From positions 1 to 64,000 of the forward strand of contig NZ_JACZCR010000025.1 in NCBI RefSeq assembly GCF_014904735.1: 64,000 nt of DNA, given 5' to 3'. Shown one piece after another: positions 62,919 through 64,000 of this stretch. The notes beneath the pieces are model-generated. The model worked only from the letters and a program-made list of their open reading frames with translations. It was not told the DNA's origin and ran no database searches. Both the position numbers and the translations under genes were made by a program. Within the stretch, counting starts at the first letter, position 1. Every line of letters begins with the position of its first letter. Origin of the DNA: Microbulbifer hainanensis (GTDB lineage Bacteria; Pseudomonadota; Gammaproteobacteria; Pseudomonadales; Cellvibrionaceae).

Positions 62919-63659
62919 ATGCGCATTATGCATTTAGAAAATGTAAGCCTGAATTATAGAGAAGGCTTAAACTTATTCAATCGAAGAAAAAAAGTTGCGC
63001 TGAAGAACTTGACGCTAGATATAAACAGTGGTGAAAACATTGGAATACTTGGGCGTAACGGGGCTGGGAAAAGTACATTGCTCAAGTTGCTGGCGGGAAT
63101 TTTTCGACCTGATGCGGGCCAAATCATTTTAGATAAGCAAGTTAGAGTAGCATTTATCGGGCTCCAAAGTGGATTTGTGCCATATATGAGCGGTATTGAA
63201 AATGCCATTTTAACCGGTTTGCTAATGGGAATGGCCAAGAGTGAAATAAAGAAAAAGCTTGATCAAATAATTGAATACGCTGAGCTTGACGATGTCATAG
63301 ATCGTCCGATCTTTAGCTACTCAGCAGGAATGCGTGCACGACTCGCATTTGCTGTTTCAGTCTTTTCTGACCCAGATCTTCTTTTGATCGATGAGGCGAT
63401 GTCGGTTGGTGATCGTAAATTTCGCGAAAAATCAAAAAAGACAATCCAAGAAATGATCCAGGGAGATGCGGCAGTAGTGCTTGTTTCACACGAACCAGCT
63501 TTAATCAGCAATCTTTGCAAAAAAGCCGTTTGGTTTGAGCGGGGAGAAGTCAAAGAGCAAGGTGAATGCTCAATGGTTGTAGATCGATACAATGCATCTT
63601 TTCATGATGAATCTCCCAGTAAAGGAATCCAAAAAGCGGTCGCCGAAGATGCCGCTTAA
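62919..63659 (+). CDS. wzt: ABC polysaccharide export ATPase
   Basis: The product has 246 residues. Walker A is GRNGAGKST at 45-53, the signature is YSAGMRARLAFA and Walker B is LLLIDEAM. The Q-loop region FIGLQSGFVPYMSGIENA is the Wzt/TagH type. It lacks the C-terminal carbohydrate-binding domain of O9a-type Wzt, so export does not depend on a terminal-sugar check of that kind. It overlaps the glycosyltransferase start by 11 bases. Confidence 0.94.
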   Translation: MRIMHLENVSLNYREGLNLFNRRKKVALKNLTLDINSGENIGILGRNGAGKSTLLKLLAGIFRPDAGQIILDKQVRVAFIGLQSGFVPYMSGIENAILTGLLMGMAKSEIKKKLDQIIEYAELDDVIDRPIFSYSAGMRARLAFAVSVFSDPDLLLIDEAMSVGDRKFREKSKKTIQEMIQGDAAVVLVSHEPALISNLCKKAVWFERGEVKEQGECSMVVDRYNASFHDESPSKGIQKAVAEDAA

Positions 63660-64000
63660 TCTAGAAAGCGAAAGCGTGTGTGGCCGTAAAAAAACGATGG
63701 TAGGGATAATCACCTACAATCCTGATATGAGCACGCTGATCGAGTTAATTACATCTCTGGCATGTCAAAATTGCGATGTTCTTGTTTTCGACAATGCTTC
63801 CAGCTGCCAGAAAGAAATCGTAAAGGCGTTAGAGTTTTCTGGCAAGGTAACTGTTCTTGAATCTGAAACTAATATTGGGTTGGCGGCGGCGGCCAATGAA
63901 ATATTTAGAATCGCCAGGCAAGGGCCGTACGAATTTGTTGTGTTATTCGATCAGGATTCGGTACCGTCACGTGACTATGTGGATATATTGACCGCACTTT
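63649..64000 (+). CDS. Family 2 glycosyltransferase, 5' part
   Basis: The frame runs from ATG 63649 to the window end without a stop codon (117 codons). An alternative ATG at 63697 would begin directly with MVGIITYNPDMSTL, the typical GT2 beginning. The nucleotide-sugar motifs are LVFDNASSC, ETNIGLAAAANEIF and the DXD-like FDQDSVPS. This order is typical of rhamnosyltransferases of GT2, which fits the upstream rml genes. The C-terminal half is outside the window. Confidence 0.88.
   Translation, partial: MPLNLESESVCGRKKTMVGIITYNPDMSTLIELITSLACQNCDVLVFDNASSCQKEIVKALEFSGKVTVLESETNIGLAAAANEIFRIARQGPYEFVVLFDQDSVPSRDYVDILTAL

Overview
The window is a piece of a gammaproteobacterial chromosome. The gene set (acnB, miaE, DUF3081 and DUF3012 proteins, lpxH-ppiB-glnS-cysS, rsmC, rsuA, folD, a Tus-type terminus protein) and the fairly high GC content of the housekeeping part fit a marine member of the Cellvibrionales, for example the Microbulbifer/Saccharophagus group. 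This placement is inferred from gene content, not from a search.

Region 1 (1-13.6 kb) is a chromosomal integron. The integrase gene intI (2591-3571, +) has a near-consensus LexA box over its promoter. To its left lie an attI-like site, a candidate cassette promoter and four complete cassettes, plus the start of a fifth, all reading leftwards. To the right of intI are a decayed LysR gene and a secreted metallophosphoesterase. Then comes a second block of about eleven cassette-type genes (7-13.6 kb), also on the minus strand and therefore reading toward intI. These are separated by attC sites and begin at a second attI-like site at 13.59 kb that has no integrase beside it. Cassette products include a VOC protein, a DUF4260 membrane protein, a rhodanese-type sulfurtransferase, a GFA-family protein, a Cdd1-type HhH protein, a GNAT acetyltransferase, a lipoprotein and several unknowns. 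One attC closely resembles the aadA1 cassette attC known from mobile class 1 integrons.

Region 2 (13.9-49 kb) is core chromosome: acnB; a DUF1289 protein and a MerR regulator; a diacylglycerol-kinase-like lipid kinase that seems to start at ATC; a Tus homologue; a PqqC/TenA-like oxidase and miaE; a RutE-type nitroreductase. An OxyR-like regulator lacking the peroxidatic Cys diverges from a beta-carbonic anhydrase/SulP bicarbonate-uptake pair. A minus-strand group encodes a saccharopine-dehydrogenase-like protein, an FMN glutamate-synthase-like protein and a PoxB-like TPP enzyme. Then follow lpxH, ppiB, glnS and cysS, and a three-gene Wadjet/Mks condensin operon (jetA-jetB-jetC) without the JetD nuclease. 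The region ends with fRMsr, an SAM methyltransferase, rsmC, rsuA and folD.

Region 3 (49.3-56 kb) holds tRNA-Pro, tRNA-Arg and tRNA-His. A small AT-richer segment with two paralogous outer-membrane beta-barrel genes follows; it is bounded on its far side by a displaced 3' half of tRNA-His and looks like a decayed tRNA-targeted island. Next are cysC, a large DUF6351 protein, tRNA-Val and tRNA-Asp.

Region 4 (56.2-64 kb) starts a surface-polysaccharide locus: a PLP desaminase, rmlA-rmlC-rmlD-rmlB for dTDP-rhamnose, an NAD kinase, a Wzm/Wzt-type ABC exporter and the start of a family 2 glycosyltransferase cut by the window end. GC content drops from about 60.8 kb onward, as is usual for such loci.
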